Positions 28,340-36,923 of a DNA stretch of 64,000 nucleotides are shown here, piece after piece. The position numbers were made by a program, and so were the translations under genes. Position 1 is the stretch's first letter. Each line of letters opens with the position of its first letter. The DNA is taken from positions 1-64,000 of the forward strand of contig USFR01000001.1 in NCBI GenBank assembly GCA_900553945.1, read 5' to 3'. This stretch comes from an uncultured Clostridium sp. (GTDB lineage Bacteria > Bacillota > Clostridia > TANB77 > CAG-508). The notes below the pieces were generated by a model. That model had not been told where the DNA came from. It made no database searches and was given only the letters and a program-made list of their open reading frames with translations.

Positions 28340-29335
28340 TTAAATATTAATCGTAACTAAATAACATTGATTATTATATTTATTTTGAGCAAGTATTGAA
28401 TACTCATCCATTTCCTTGTACCTCACAACCATTAATTCATCCATTATCATATAAGTAATCTTTCCAGTTTTCAAATCCAATATATTAATATAATAATTTC
28501 CATCTTCAAATTCTATATCAGTTACTGTAGTTGCACTTTCAAACTCCATATCGTTTATTTTAGTTGCATCCTCAAAATCAACAATTCTAATAAAACCATT
28601 ACTCTTACTATTAATAAAATCAACTAATTCATTAACATCCTCTGATATTACATCATTATTTTTTATAACAAAACATCCATCCTTAACAGCCTGCTCCTCT
28701 GAGTAATCTTTAGAAATTTTTCTTATTGATACATAGTTACTATCTTGAGGCTGTCTACCAGTTACATTAAACTTAATATTTTCTCTTAATTGTTGCAAAG
28801 GAACTTTTACTGATATAACACTTTCATCCTCAATAGAAGCGTCAGCTGACTGATATAGCTCAACATACATCGTATTATCATCGCAAGTTAAATTAGAAAA
28901 ACTTAATCCCATCAATGATGTATTTTCAACTGCAATTACAAGCACGAAATATTCATTAAACCCTTCTTCATTCATCTTTAGCAAATTAGGCCATTGCTTT
29001 AATGAATTTTCATAATCCCCATAATTTTTTATGAAATCATAGTAAATTCTATCCTGATAATCCATGTACTGTGAATAATCAAACTCTACATTATTTACAA
29101 AATCAGTTTTACTCTTTTGGTTGACATAATTAGATGTATTCATGTTCACACCCGCATATACAACGCCCATCGCAGTAACAACTGGAATCACATGACTTAG
29201 TATTTTTTTAATAAGTAATTTTCTTTTTTTATCTTTAAAGCCATATATTGGAGTAACAAAAAAATCATCTCTTTCATTTAAATTATCATTATATTTTTCA
29301 AAAACTTTTTTCTTAAAAATCCCTTTATCTATCAT
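28340..29335 (-). CDS. Membrane-anchored anti-sigma-factor-like protein
   Basis: 331 residues: an N-terminal cytoplasmic stretch of ~43 residues, one membrane segment (~44-63, ILSHVIPVVTAMGVVYAGV) and a ~265-residue extracytoplasmic domain with no family I can name. The gene overlaps the end of the ECF sigma gene by eleven bases, the usual arrangement of a sigma/anti-sigma pair, so it probably holds that sigma factor at the membrane. Inference from order and topology. Confidence 0.7.
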   Translation of the reverse strand: MIDKGIFKKKVFEKYNDNLNERDDFFVTPIYGFKDKKRKLLIKKILSHVIPVVTAMGVVYAGVNMNTSNYVNQKSKTDFVNNVEFDYSQYMDYQDRIYYDFIKNYGDYENSLKQWPNLLKMNEEGFNEYFVLVIAVENTSLMGLSFSNLTCDDNTMYVELYQSADASIEDESVISVKVPLQQLRENIKFNVTGRQPQDSNYVSIRKISKDYSEEQAVKDGCFVIKNNDVISEDVNELVDFINSKSNGFIRIVDFEDATKINDMEFESATTVTDIEFEDGNYYINILDLKTGKITYMIMDELMVVRYKEMDEYSILAQNKYNNQCYLVTINI

Positions 29336-29868
29336 ACTTTTCTTCCTCCTTTACTAAAATTTTCTTTAAATTTTTTCTAGCTCTGTGAATCAAAGATTTC
29401 AAACTAGACATAGATGTTCCCATTACTTTGCATGCTTCCTTATAAGACAATTCTTCAATGTCAACAAGAAAAATTGCCTGACTCTGCTCATTGCTCAATC
29501 TTTTTATAGCATTTCTTATATTCTTATTTTTCTCTTTTTTAAAAACTATATCTTCAATATCATTCTCGTCTTGATACATATTTTCTACTAAACTAACAAT
29601 TCTTTTTTCTCTTTTCAAATAATTAATCGCCCTACATTTCCCTATTGTATACAAATATGTTTTTAAAGAATATTTAAAATCATACTCATTCTTATTAATA
29701 AGGACATATACAAATACATCCTGAGCCAAATCTTCAGCAATATCAACGTTTTTGACAAACCTATTTATAAAATATATAACCGCTTCCATATGTGTATCTA
29801 TAATAGTCTCAAACGCCTTTTTATCTCCGTTCTAAAAAACTCTTATATAATTTCTTATCTTCCTTCAT
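29325..29868 (-). pseudogene. ECF-type sigma factor with a 5' frameshift
   Basis: The main frame (29325-29789, 154 codons) covers sigma region 2 (DIAEDLAQDVFVYV, KTYLYTIGKC) and region 4 (LSYKEACKVMGTSMSSLKS). Homology-like sequence continues upstream of its ATG (GDKKAFETIIDTH) to 29831, where no start exists. A good start at 29868, with GGAGGAG, encodes MKEDKKLYKSFLE and then stops at 29821. Removing one base near 29829-29833 joins them into one normal ~180-residue sigma factor. So either a real frameshift, a sequence error, or recoding. The pair with the downstream anti-sigma-like gene is otherwise normal. Confidence 0.7.
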
Positions 29869-29953
29869 TGCTCCTCCATAATCTTTTTTTCTTTTACACC
29901 TATATTACAATTTTAAAATTAAAAAAGTTGCACTAAACACAGAATTATTTATT

Positions 29954-30079
29954 AAGAAAATATTATATTAATTTTTTAGTGACGCGCAGTTTGAAAGTTT
30001 TTCCCTAACCTACTAAACGAAGTTTAGTAGGTGGGAAAATATTTTAGCAAGGAACAAAAAATAAATATAATATTTTCTT
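29954..30079. repeat. Dispersed palindromic element, family B copy 1
   Basis: Terminal inverted repeats AAGAAAATATTATATT... match over 24 bp with one mismatch. Inside are ACGCGCAG on the left, AGCAAGG on the right and a central hairpin CCTACTAAACGAAGTTTAG. Same inner motifs as copies at 41117 and 53977; lies in a ~280-bp gap upstream of the GT51 gene end. Confidence 0.75.
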
Positions 30080-30114
30080 CTATAATAAATTCAAAACATT
30101 CTACTATAAAACAA

Positions 30115-30145
30115 AAAAGATTAGCTCTCTTCAAACTAATCTTTT
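30115..30145 (-). terminator. Intrinsic terminator of the GT51 gene
   Basis: AAAAGATTAG/CTAATCTTTT stem with a T run on the minus strand, directly after the stop at 30148. Confidence 0.8.
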
Positions 30146-30147
30146 AA

Positions 30148-30879
30148 TCATCTTCCTTTACTAAAATACTCTCTATACTGTTCCGTCATACTCAAAATCT
30201 CATTTTTCTTATCATCAGTAATATAGCCGTACTCAACCATTTTATTTAAAACCTGTGTCTGTCTTTCGGAAGCCAACTTAAAATTAACCGTTGGAGCATA
30301 TACAGACGGAGCATTCGGAACACCCGCTAGCATTGTAGCTTCATAATCATTAATATCATCAGGCAACTTTCCAAAATATCCTAAACTAGCTTCCTTAATA
30401 TCATAATATCCATTTCCAAAATAACTAGTATTAATATATAATTCTAAAATTTCGTCTTTTTCTAATTTCTTTTCATATGAAATAGCCATAAATCCTTCAG
30501 CAACTTTTCTAGTAAGTTCCTTACTCTGAGTAAAATACGTATTCTTAGCCAATTGTTGTGTTATCGTACTGCCACCTTCTAGCAATTCCTTATACTTAAC
30601 ATTTCTAGCCATAGCCCTCATAATAGCCCACACATCAATTCCACAATGGCTATAGAATCTATGATCTTCAACTGCAACAACCGCATTTTTATACATTTTG
30701 GAAACATCATCTATTTTAGTATAATTCGCATTGCTCCTTATATCAGCTATTTTATCATCCATACTCTCGGCCTTAATAGCCTTAGAATACATTGAATATC
30801 CAGCACCTAAAAAAACAGTAGCAACCGCAATTAAACATAACAAAGCTATAATAATTAATCTTAAAATAATTTTTTTCAT
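30148..30879 (-). CDS. Monofunctional GT51 peptidoglycan glycosyltransferase
   Basis: 243 residues: one N-terminal membrane segment (~4-28) then a GT51 domain that polymerises lipid II. Catalytic motif VEDHRFYSHCGID (~70), GGSTITQQLAKN (~102), RKVAEGFMAISYEKKLEKDEILELYINTSYFG (by region 124-155). There is no transpeptidase domain, so it is an MtgA/SgtB-like enzyme. It is the last gene of a five-gene run with four unrecognised genes upstream (30891-33097), separated by only 11 bases from the nearest. Confidence 0.92.
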   Translation of the reverse strand: MKKIILRLIIIALLCLIAVATVFLGAGYSMYSKAIKAESMDDKIADIRSNANYTKIDDVSKMYKNAVVAVEDHRFYSHCGIDVWAIMRAMARNVKYKELLEGGSTITQQLAKNTYFTQSKELTRKVAEGFMAISYEKKLEKDEILELYINTSYFGNGYYDIKEASLGYFGKLPDDINDYEATMLAGVPNAPSVYAPTVNFKLASERQTQVLNKMVEYGYITDDKKNEILSMTEQYREYFSKGR

Positions 30880-30890
30880 TACAACATCCC

Positions 30891-31676
30891 TTAATTTTTA
30901 TTCAAAGTCTCATTAAAAGTTAAATTAACATCTGTTCTAATATTCTCCATCTGCGAAACAAATCTAATCATTTTTATTTTAACATTAGAAGTTTTTATAA
31001 TTGACAATTTATCAATATTAGCAACCTTCGTTTTCAAAGGTTCTAAAACATAATTTTTAAATCCATTTTCTCCGCCAAATGTAAGTTTAAAAAATTTCTT
31101 TAATCTTTTCATGTAACCTTCTCTTTTTAAATTAAGTCCAGAATCACAAATATTAAATAACTCATCCAAATCGGCATATGTATCATTAGCACATTCCGTT
31201 AATCTGCTATCACATTCATCAATAATAATATCATAGTTCAATTTTTTTTGTGCTGTAGCAAATACTTTCTTGCTTGATTTTTCCATCAAAGCATAATTTC
31301 CATTAAGCTTCGCTCTATCCAAACCATCTTTACTAACTAAAAAATTAGCTATAGCAATCTTTTGATTACTCTTTGCAAAAACCTCTTCATTTTGAACATA
31401 ATTATAATAAGCATTATATTGTTCAATCAATCTATCAATTGCTTTTTCATATTCTGAATACAATTTCTCGTACTCTTTAGCATATTTCTGATAGCTTCTC
31501 TTATAAAAAGCAATTTGGTTATCAAAATAACTTTTAAAATTATCTAACTTTCTTTTCTTAATATCCTGACATTTTCGAGTATAAATAGTAGCCCAAATAA
31601 GTAATCTATTAGACTCAACATCAGCAATATCAGTAATTGTATCAAGTAAATCTTGACAAGTCTTTAGTGTATTCAT
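30891..31676 (-). CDS. Hypothetical helical protein in the GT51 operon
   Basis: Unrecognised 261-residue protein, mostly helical and Lys/Tyr/Asp-rich, with a coiled-coil-like stretch at ~55-110 (YQKYAKEYEKLYSEYEKAID). No signal peptide or membrane segment, so likely cytoplasmic. ATG follows AGGAGTTTTTTTA. It is eleven bases after the 132-residue gene and before the GT51 gene, so probably works with an envelope process. Confidence 0.75.
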   Translation of the reverse strand: MNTLKTCQDLLDTITDIADVESNRLLIWATIYTRKCQDIKKRKLDNFKSYFDNQIAFYKRSYQKYAKEYEKLYSEYEKAIDRLIEQYNAYYNYVQNEEVFAKSNQKIAIANFLVSKDGLDRAKLNGNYALMEKSSKKVFATAQKKLNYDIIIDECDSRLTECANDTYADLDELFNICDSGLNLKREGYMKRLKKFFKLTFGGENGFKNYVLEPLKTKVANIDKLSIIKTSNVKIKMIRFVSQMENIRTDVNLTFNETLNKN

Positions 31677-31687
31677 TAAAAAAACTC

Positions 31688-32086
31688 CTATCTTTCAAAA
31701 TCCATTTTCTTATCCTTTGTATTACTAATGCTTCTTTCATTTTGTCTTGCTGTATTTCCAAGAATATTCTCTAAAACATTTTCTGATGTTTTCAAAGTAA
31801 TTCTTAATGACTCAACCGGATTATTTTCCTTGCCATAACTGCATTCATCAAAAAAATAATTAGCAGAAGTAATTGAAATTGATGGTTTTCTGAAACTAAC
31901 GCTTGGTGTAATCTTGCCAGCATTAGTAATTAAACAATGTACTTTATCATTTTTTACACTCATTTTTTCATCATTCAATTCCGTTGCTGTAAGCATATCT
32001 ATTCCTGCAAACTTTATTCCTTTAAAAGTATATTTTTCACTAGTTCTAGACAAATTTCTTAAATTTCTCTTTGCACCCAAATTCAT
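31688..32086 (-). CDS. Hypothetical 132-residue protein in the GT51 operon
   Basis: No family recognised. Basic N-terminus (NLGAKRNLRNLSRTSEKYTF), a central beta-type stretch (VHCLITNAGKITPSVSF), and a charged C-terminal tail. No membrane segment. ATG follows AAAGGAGTTTACT. Eleven bases separate each of the four upstream genes, a regular spacing that marks a single transcript. Confidence 0.7.
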   Translation of the reverse strand: MNLGAKRNLRNLSRTSEKYTFKGIKFAGIDMLTATELNDEKMSVKNDKVHCLITNAGKITPSVSFRKPSISITSANYFFDECSYGKENNPVESLRITLKTSENVLENILGNTARQNERSISNTKDKKMDFER

Positions 32087-32097
32087 AGTAAACTCCT

Positions 32098-32256
32098 TTA
32101 TTCATTTATCATTTGATTCATTGCCGCATCTAAATCTAATCTTAAATTATCTTCTTTTATTCTTAAATCTGTAGCAAGTTTTTCTAATTTCTCCATAGGT
32201 TCACAATCTAAATTAATAATTTGACCTGAAATAAACTTATCTCCCAATTTATTCAT
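32098..32256 (-). CDS. Small protein of 52 residues in the GT51 operon
   Basis: The ATG at 32256 follows GGGAGTGAAAAT and gives MNKLGDKFISGQIINLDCEP... ending in a helical, charged tail (LRLDLDAAMNQMINE). The longer frame overlaps the upstream gene and is not used. Possibly a coiled-coil partner of its neighbours; unrecognised. Confidence 0.65.
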   Translation of the reverse strand: MNKLGDKFISGQIINLDCEPMEKLEKLATDLRIKEDNLRLDLDAAMNQMINE

Positions 32257-32269
32257 ATTTTCACTCCCA

Positions 32270-33097
32270 CTAAATTTCAATACCAGTTCGAACCGCAACT
32301 TTATCTGTTCCAACAACTTTACCAGTTGCAGCATCAATTGAAACAACCTTTTTCATTAAATCAACTGTATCTTTTTTATCAGATTGACCATAATTTAAAC
32401 TTAAATAATATAAAGTATATTCATAATTTTGACCATTTTTTTGAATAAATGATTGAATATCAATCTTAGCACCATTTGAAAAATCATTAATGTAATTGTC
32501 TAAATCTAAAATAGTTTTAACATTTTCTACATCATCAACATTAAAAACATTTTCCTCATCGTCATAATAAAAATTCTTAAAAACAATAACATTTTTAGAA
32601 TATCTCTTAGCTAAACTACCATTTGTATAATCATAATTAACCTTAACTACATAATATAATTCATTTTGTCCTATAACATCTGCAGATTTAACCGTATTGA
32701 ACTCATTTTTATAGATTTTTGTTACAATATTCTCAGCGATATCACTACTTGACGCACTTTCTGAAGTACATTCATATTCGATTTCTTTAGGTTTATCATA
32801 ATTATTATATAAATCAGAAATATCACTATTTATCATATTTTCTAATTGGCTTTGAGTATACACTTTACCAATAAAAGAATCATACTTCAAAATATCTATT
32901 TTTGCATTAGCATCTATTTTTTCAACATCATTTTGTTGTTCACCTGAAAAATTAGAAACCTTATTTGGGCTAGCATTTAATTCTTGAAGTTTTTTAATCT
33001 GAACTCCAAGTGCAACAGTCATAATAATTACAGCAATTATTAAAAACAAAAACAATCTTTGTACTCTTTTACTTCTTCTTTTTTTCTTATTTCTCAA
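32270..33097 (-). CDS. Membrane-anchored hypothetical protein, first gene of GT51 operon
   Basis: About 275 residues: a very basic N-terminus (RNKKKRRSKRVQRL), one membrane segment (LFLFLIIAVIIMTVALGV) and a ~230-residue extracytoplasmic domain rich in Asp, Asn and Tyr. No family recognised. The start is uncertain: the promoter at 33120-33148 places the transcript start near 33113, so the TTG at 33118 is excluded; TTG at 33097 has GGAG eight bases upstream, and GTG at 33106 is an alternative. Confidence 0.7.
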   Translation of the reverse strand: MRNKKKRRSKRVQRLFLFLIIAVIIMTVALGVQIKKLQELNASPNKVSNFSGEQQNDVEKIDANAKIDILKYDSFIGKVYTQSQLENMINSDISDLYNNYDKPKEIEYECTSESASSSDIAENIVTKIYKNEFNTVKSADVIGQNELYYVVKVNYDYTNGSLAKRYSKNVIVFKNFYYDDEENVFNVDDVENVKTILDLDNYINDFSNGAKIDIQSFIQKNGQNYEYTLYYLSLNYGQSDKKDTVDLMKKVVSIDAATGKVVGTDKVAVRTGIEI

Positions 33098-33119
33098 TAA
33101 TCTCACTCCATCCGACAAA

Positions 33120-33148
33120 AGTATACCATTAAATAAAAATTATAACAA
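33120..33148 (-). promoter_or_regulatory. Promoter of the GT51 operon
   Basis: TTGTTA (33143-33148) and TATACT (33120-33125) with a 17-base spacer on the minus strand, directly upstream of the first gene. Confidence 0.65.
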
Positions 33149-33178
33149 TAAAATAAACATTTCTTTTTAATTACAAAA

Positions 33179-33199
33179 GCACTGCTAAAAAAGCAGTGC
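33179..33199 (-). terminator. Intrinsic terminator
   Basis: GCACTGCT/AGCAGTGC stem with TTTTG after it on the minus strand; terminates the CmpB-like gene, with repeat C2 lying between. Confidence 0.7.
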
Positions 33200-33216
33200 C
33201 CCTATATTTTTTCTTT

Positions 33217-33335
33217 GAACCAAAGCAGACATTAATAACATTTATACCGATTATAACTTTTCTAAGTCCACGTCTTTGTTCACACACGAATCTTGCTTTG
33301 CAAATTTCTGTACATTGTTATTTTATATAATTTTC
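33217..33335 (+). repeat. Dispersed repeat family C, copy 2
   Basis: Shares ACATTAATAACATTT, AAGTCCACG, TTTGTTC, ACATTGTTAT and TTATATAATTTTC with the copies at 24205 and 35820. The final hairpin is truncated here. Confidence 0.6.
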
Positions 33336-33342
33336 AAAAGCA

Positions 33343-33999
33343 TCATGGAATGTTGGTAACTTTTAAAATTTTATTAGTATATATCTTATCAATCTTTTCA
33401 TCTGGATAGTGCTTATCCAAAAATTTATCCAAATTATTTTTAGCTTGAATTTCCTCAACACGTTCTTTCTGTCTGTAGCAAGCTAATCCCGAAAGCCCAA
33501 CATCAACAACTATAAAAATAAGTGTAATAACAGTAATTACTTTCACTTTCATAGTAAATGGTTTATTCATAATTTTATCGAACCACGGATGGATTATATC
33601 ATAAAATATAACTCCCGCAAGTCCCCAATAAAAAGCATGTAATAAACTTGTTCTACCGTTAAAATTAATTGTTACCCAATGATAATCCCAAGAAATTGTT
33701 CCAAATAAAACTTCTTGTATGTATGAACAAGCATATTCTGTAACAGCACCAAAAAACATAGAATAGAAAAAGGCTTTTAAATGACTTTCCATTTTTGGAA
33801 TGGTAAGTTCATATATAACCGCTCCCACTCCATAAACAGGAATAAGCGGTCCATACAACAGCCCCTGTCGTAAAATAAAATGTCCTTTTTGACATAAAAC
33901 CAAAATATTCTCATATGCAAATCCGACTAAACTACCAACTATAAAAATCCAAAATAATCTAGCCAAATACTTAATATCACTGCTTTTCTTTGCTTCCAT
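33343..33999 (-). CDS. CmpB-like ABC-transporter-associated membrane protein (PF06541 type)
   Basis: A 218-residue membrane protein with about five segments. GSLVGFAYENIL, RQGLLYGPLIPVYGVGAV and TEYACSYIQEVLFGTISWDY are typical of the putative ABC transporter permease family PF06541, common in Clostridia and functionally unclear. ATG at 33999 with GAGGTGAGT preferred over the longer frame. No ATPase partner beside it. Confidence 0.85.
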   Translation of the reverse strand: MEAKKSSDIKYLARLFWIFIVGSLVGFAYENILVLCQKGHFILRQGLLYGPLIPVYGVGAVIYELTIPKMESHLKAFFYSMFFGAVTEYACSYIQEVLFGTISWDYHWVTINFNGRTSLLHAFYWGLAGVIFYDIIHPWFDKIMNKPFTMKVKVITVITLIFIVVDVGLSGLACYRQKERVEEIQAKNNLDKFLDKHYPDEKIDKIYTNKILKVTNIP

Positions 34000-34094
34000 A
34001 CTCACCTCAATGATTATTACTTTCAAGTAATAACGAATATTACATTAGACATTATAACATAAAAAAATACATAATCAAATTTTTTTCGAGTCTT

Positions 34095-35261
34095 TTATAC
34101 AAATAAATGCTCAATCGTAAAAACCACATAATACTTAGTATTAATTTTCTTAATCTTCTCTATAATTTCTCTTTTCAAATTTTCTTTATCAATTTTATCA
34201 TCTCTTGGAATAACTAAATCAAAAATCAAATTAATTCTCTTACCACCATCAGTCATTCTAAAATCATGAATAGAATAATTCTCATTAATTTCTTTAACAA
34301 TCTTCTCAACTGAAGCCCTTGCATCATTTATTTTCGCATCATTCACAACAATTGGATCCATATGAATAGTTGTAATACACTTAAATTTTTTTAACATATG
34401 CTGCTCAAGCTCATCTATAATGTCATGAGCTTCACAAATATTGGCATCTGCTGGAACTTCAGCATGAAAAGAAACGATTTTTCTACCAGGTCCATAATCA
34501 TGAACCATAATATCATGAATACCAGCAATCATCGGATATTTTTTTACAAATTCATTTATCTGATCAATAAATTCTTTATCCGGCTTAGAACCAAGTAAAA
34601 TATCAATAGTTTCTTTCAAAGCTTTAACACCTGTAATCAAAATAAAAATTGCTACCAATATACTAACATAACCATCAATAGTTATACCGAATATTAAGCT
34701 TATAACACTTGAGAATAATACAACAAAAGTAGACACACAATCAGAAACACTGTCATATGCTGTAGCCTTTATAGCTGAAGAATCAATTTTTTTTGCAATC
34801 TTTGAATAAAATACAAATAGCCATAACTTAACTAAAATGGCTACAACCAATAAAAATATTACAACACCATTAACAGTTGGCATAACCGGATGAATAATTT
34901 TATCTACTGAATTCTGTAATAATTCAACACCAACCAATATAATTAGAATATCAACAATAAAAGCAGTAATATACTCCATCCTACCATGTCCCCAAGGATG
35001 TTCATTATCTACTTCTTTTTGAGATAATTTAAAGCCAATCATAGTTACAATTGATGAACCAGTATCAGTAACATTATTCAAAGCATCAGAAATAATTGAC
35101 ATAGAATTAGTAACAATTCCTATTACCAATTTAAAAACTGATAAAAATAAATTAACAACAATCCCCGTAATACTTGATAACATCGCATATTTAGGCCTTA
35201 TTTTTTCATCTTTTGGATCTCCATTATCCTTTACGAATAGTTTTATTAATAAATTTGTCAT
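34095..35261 (-). CDS. Cation diffusion facilitator (CDF) transporter
   Basis: 388 residues with six membrane segments in the first ~215. Metal sites include SDALNNVTD (~residue 46), HPWGHGRMEY and SDCVSTF, the H/D pairs used to export Zn, Co, Fe or Mn against protons. The C-terminal cytoplasmic domain (GIHDIMVHDYGPG, VSFHAEVPAD) is longer than usual, with a second ferredoxin-like region (~300-388). ATG at 35261 is preceded by AGGGTGA. Metal specificity cannot be read. Confidence 0.93.
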   Translation of the reverse strand: MTNLLIKLFVKDNGDPKDEKIRPKYAMLSSITGIVVNLFLSVFKLVIGIVTNSMSIISDALNNVTDTGSSIVTMIGFKLSQKEVDNEHPWGHGRMEYITAFIVDILIILVGVELLQNSVDKIIHPVMPTVNGVVIFLLVVAILVKLWLFVFYSKIAKKIDSSAIKATAYDSVSDCVSTFVVLFSSVISLIFGITIDGYVSILVAIFILITGVKALKETIDILLGSKPDKEFIDQINEFVKKYPMIAGIHDIMVHDYGPGRKIVSFHAEVPADANICEAHDIIDELEQHMLKKFKCITTIHMDPIVVNDAKINDARASVEKIVKEINENYSIHDFRMTDGGKRINLIFDLVIPRDDKIDKENLKREIIEKIKKINTKYYVVFTIEHLFV

Positions 35262-35287
35262 ACAAATCACCCTATAAAAATTTTATT

Positions 35288-35749
35288 TTACATCTCATTT
35301 TCAATCTTAACTATTACATCAATTATCTTTTCATATTTTTCTGCAAGTTCAGTATAGTCGCCATTTTCATCCATATGAGTCATCATAATATTATAAACCA
35401 AATCCTCTAATTTTTCTAAATCTGGTAAAGTATAATCTCTATCCAAATCAATATTATTTAACTCCATCAATTTTATTTGCTCATCAGTTAAAAATGGCCT
35501 TAAAGTAGCATCCTCATATTCCATCTCCCCATCATTTTCTATCTGAACTAATTTATCATGAATCCAATTATAAGTTTCAGCAATTTCAGTAAACTCTCCT
35601 TCATTATCCAAATTACTCATAACAGCATCCATAACTATATCTTCCATATCTTTTATCTCATAATCAGAATATTCTCTATCTCTAACCTCTATTCCTAAAT
35701 CTTCTAATAATTCAAGTTCTTCATCAGTAAATTTTCCTACAATTCTCAT
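35288..35749 (-). CDS. Acidic hypothetical protein with an internal tandem duplication
   Basis: 153 residues, highly acidic, cytoplasmic. Two copies of a ~70-residue unit align: FTDEELELLEDLGIEV...YSDYEIKDMEDIVMDAVM...EFTEIAETYNWI and LTDEQIKLMELNNIDL...YTLPDLEKLEDLVYNIMM...DYTELAEKYEKI. Start at 35749 with AGGAG. It lies just upstream of the CDF gene in the same direction (26-base gap). Function unknown; a similar helical repeat occurs as single-copy proteins in Clostridia, in my recollection. Confidence 0.8.
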   Translation of the reverse strand: MRIVGKFTDEELELLEDLGIEVRDREYSDYEIKDMEDIVMDAVMSNLDNEGEFTEIAETYNWIHDKLVQIENDGEMEYEDATLRPFLTDEQIKLMELNNIDLDRDYTLPDLEKLEDLVYNIMMTHMDENGDYTELAEKYEKIIDVIVKIENEM

Positions 35750-35819
35750 AGCAACTACTCCTATATTTAATTTATTCTTATACAACACCAAACCTTGCAT
35801 TATTTTTTGTTTCTATATA

Positions 35820-35932
35820 GAACAAAATCGGACATTAATAACATTTGCTCTAATTATAGCATTTTTAAGTCCGCATTTTTGTGCATTATTAATTTATATA
35901 ATAGAAAGTTCGGAGAACTTTCCCATTATATA
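35820..35932 (+). repeat. Dispersed repeat family C, copy 3
   Basis: Shares GAACAAAA, CGGACATTAATAACATTT, TTTTTAAGTCCGCA and the terminal hairpin ATAGAAAGTTCGGAGAAC with copies 1 and 2. C2 and C3 flank the CmpB-like/CDF/acidic-repeat genes as direct repeats. Confidence 0.65.
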
Positions 35933-35933
35933 A

Positions 35934-35960
35934 AAAAAGCAAACACAATGTCTGCTTTTT
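35934..35960 (-). terminator. Intrinsic terminator
   Basis: AAAAAGCA-ACA/TGT-TGCTTTTT stem with one mismatch and a T run, about 45 bases beyond the stop at 36005. Confidence 0.65.
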
Positions 35961-36004
35961 CATAATCTCTAAAATATCTGCAAATAAACTTACATTTTTA
36001 TATT

Positions 36005-36709
36005 TTAATTATTCAAATCAATTATTGAATCCCCACTATCATCAGCAATATATATAACTATATCACCATAGAACACCATTCTATATTTTTCTGTTGAATC
36101 ACCTTTTTTTAAAGTAATAGTAACTCTAGAAATGTTCTCATCATCGCCTGATGTTTTCGGATTACTAATAGCATCTAATTTTAAATTCTTTTCAGATGCC
36201 AATTCTTCAAATTTTTTGCTTACCTCTAAAACCTTGTCATCATCGTCTGAAAGCTTTTGATACTCATCCATAAACTTTGCATCATCAGCGCTTATATCAT
36301 AACAAGCTGCATATGCCTTAACATCAACATGTTTATCAACAAAATCTTTCATATCATCTGAATTCATTAAACCAGCAACAAAAGCTTTAGCAGATTTTAA
36401 ATAAAATTCATCTCCATCAAAATCTATACTATCATCAGATGTTGAATTTGTTGTATTATTTGATGTGTCATTTGTTGTATTCTCATCAGTTGCATTATCT
36501 GTATCATTGTCTACAGTATTATCTTCTTCATCATCTGTATTATCTACTGTATTACTTTTTGAAGAATTTTCTGAATTTCCACTTAATTTAATAGTTGAAT
36601 TACTCTTATTATTCTTTTCACCTGATCCAATTAATATAAATATAATTATTGCAATGACAATAACAATAACTGAAATTATAATTGGAAATAATATTCTTTT
36701 ATTTTTCAT
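36005..36709 (-). CDS. Membrane-anchored hypothetical protein, Asn/Asp/Thr-rich linker
   Basis: 234 residues: one N-terminal membrane segment (~8-27), a low-complexity Asp/Asn/Thr/Ser linker (~33-95), then a ~135-residue folded domain. The domain matches the paralogue at 37788-38342 (MKDFVDKHVDVKAYAACY against MEKFVDKNVNLRAIYAMG; both continue into a K-rich helix and a beta-rich end with a final YGDIVIYI/YKGKLFMI stretch). Function unknown; an extracytoplasmic, wall-side domain is likely. ATG follows TGGAGGTATAA. Confidence 0.75.
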   Translation of the reverse strand: MKNKRILFPIIISVIVIVIAIIIFILIGSGEKNNKSNSTIKLSGNSENSSKSNTVDNTDDEEDNTVDNDTDNATDENTTNDTSNNTTNSTSDDSIDFDGDEFYLKSAKAFVAGLMNSDDMKDFVDKHVDVKAYAACYDISADDAKFMDEYQKLSDDDDKVLEVSKKFEELASEKNLKLDAISNPKTSGDDENISRVTITLKKGDSTEKYRMVFYGDIVIYIADDSGDSIIDLNN

Positions 36710-36851
36710 TTATACCTCCAACAAAAATTAAATTCACGTTTTAAAAATTTTCATACAATATTATTATATTTGTTTTGAGCTAAAAAGTAAATAGAAACGT
36801 TAAAATTTGTAATATTTTTTTGCAAAAAAGGTAGTATTTTTGCACGTTTTG

Positions 36852-36860
36852 TGGTATAAT
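36852..36860 (+). promoter_or_regulatory. Extended -10 promoter of the VbhA-Fic operon
   Basis: TGGTATAAT (TGn plus perfect -10) with no good -35. Downstream, before the ribosome site, is an inverted repeat CGGG/CCCG enclosing TTAA/TTAA (36872-36893), a possible operator for autoregulation. Confidence 0.55.
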
Positions 36861-36923
36861 TAAAAAGGTGACGGGAATTAAAATTAACCCCCGACACACA
36901 TATTAAATATAAAGGAGAAAATT

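Noticed and set aside
29325..29789. Taking the sigma gene as complete from the Met at 29789
   Set aside because: Sigma region 2 sequence continues upstream of that codon and no ribosome site precedes it.
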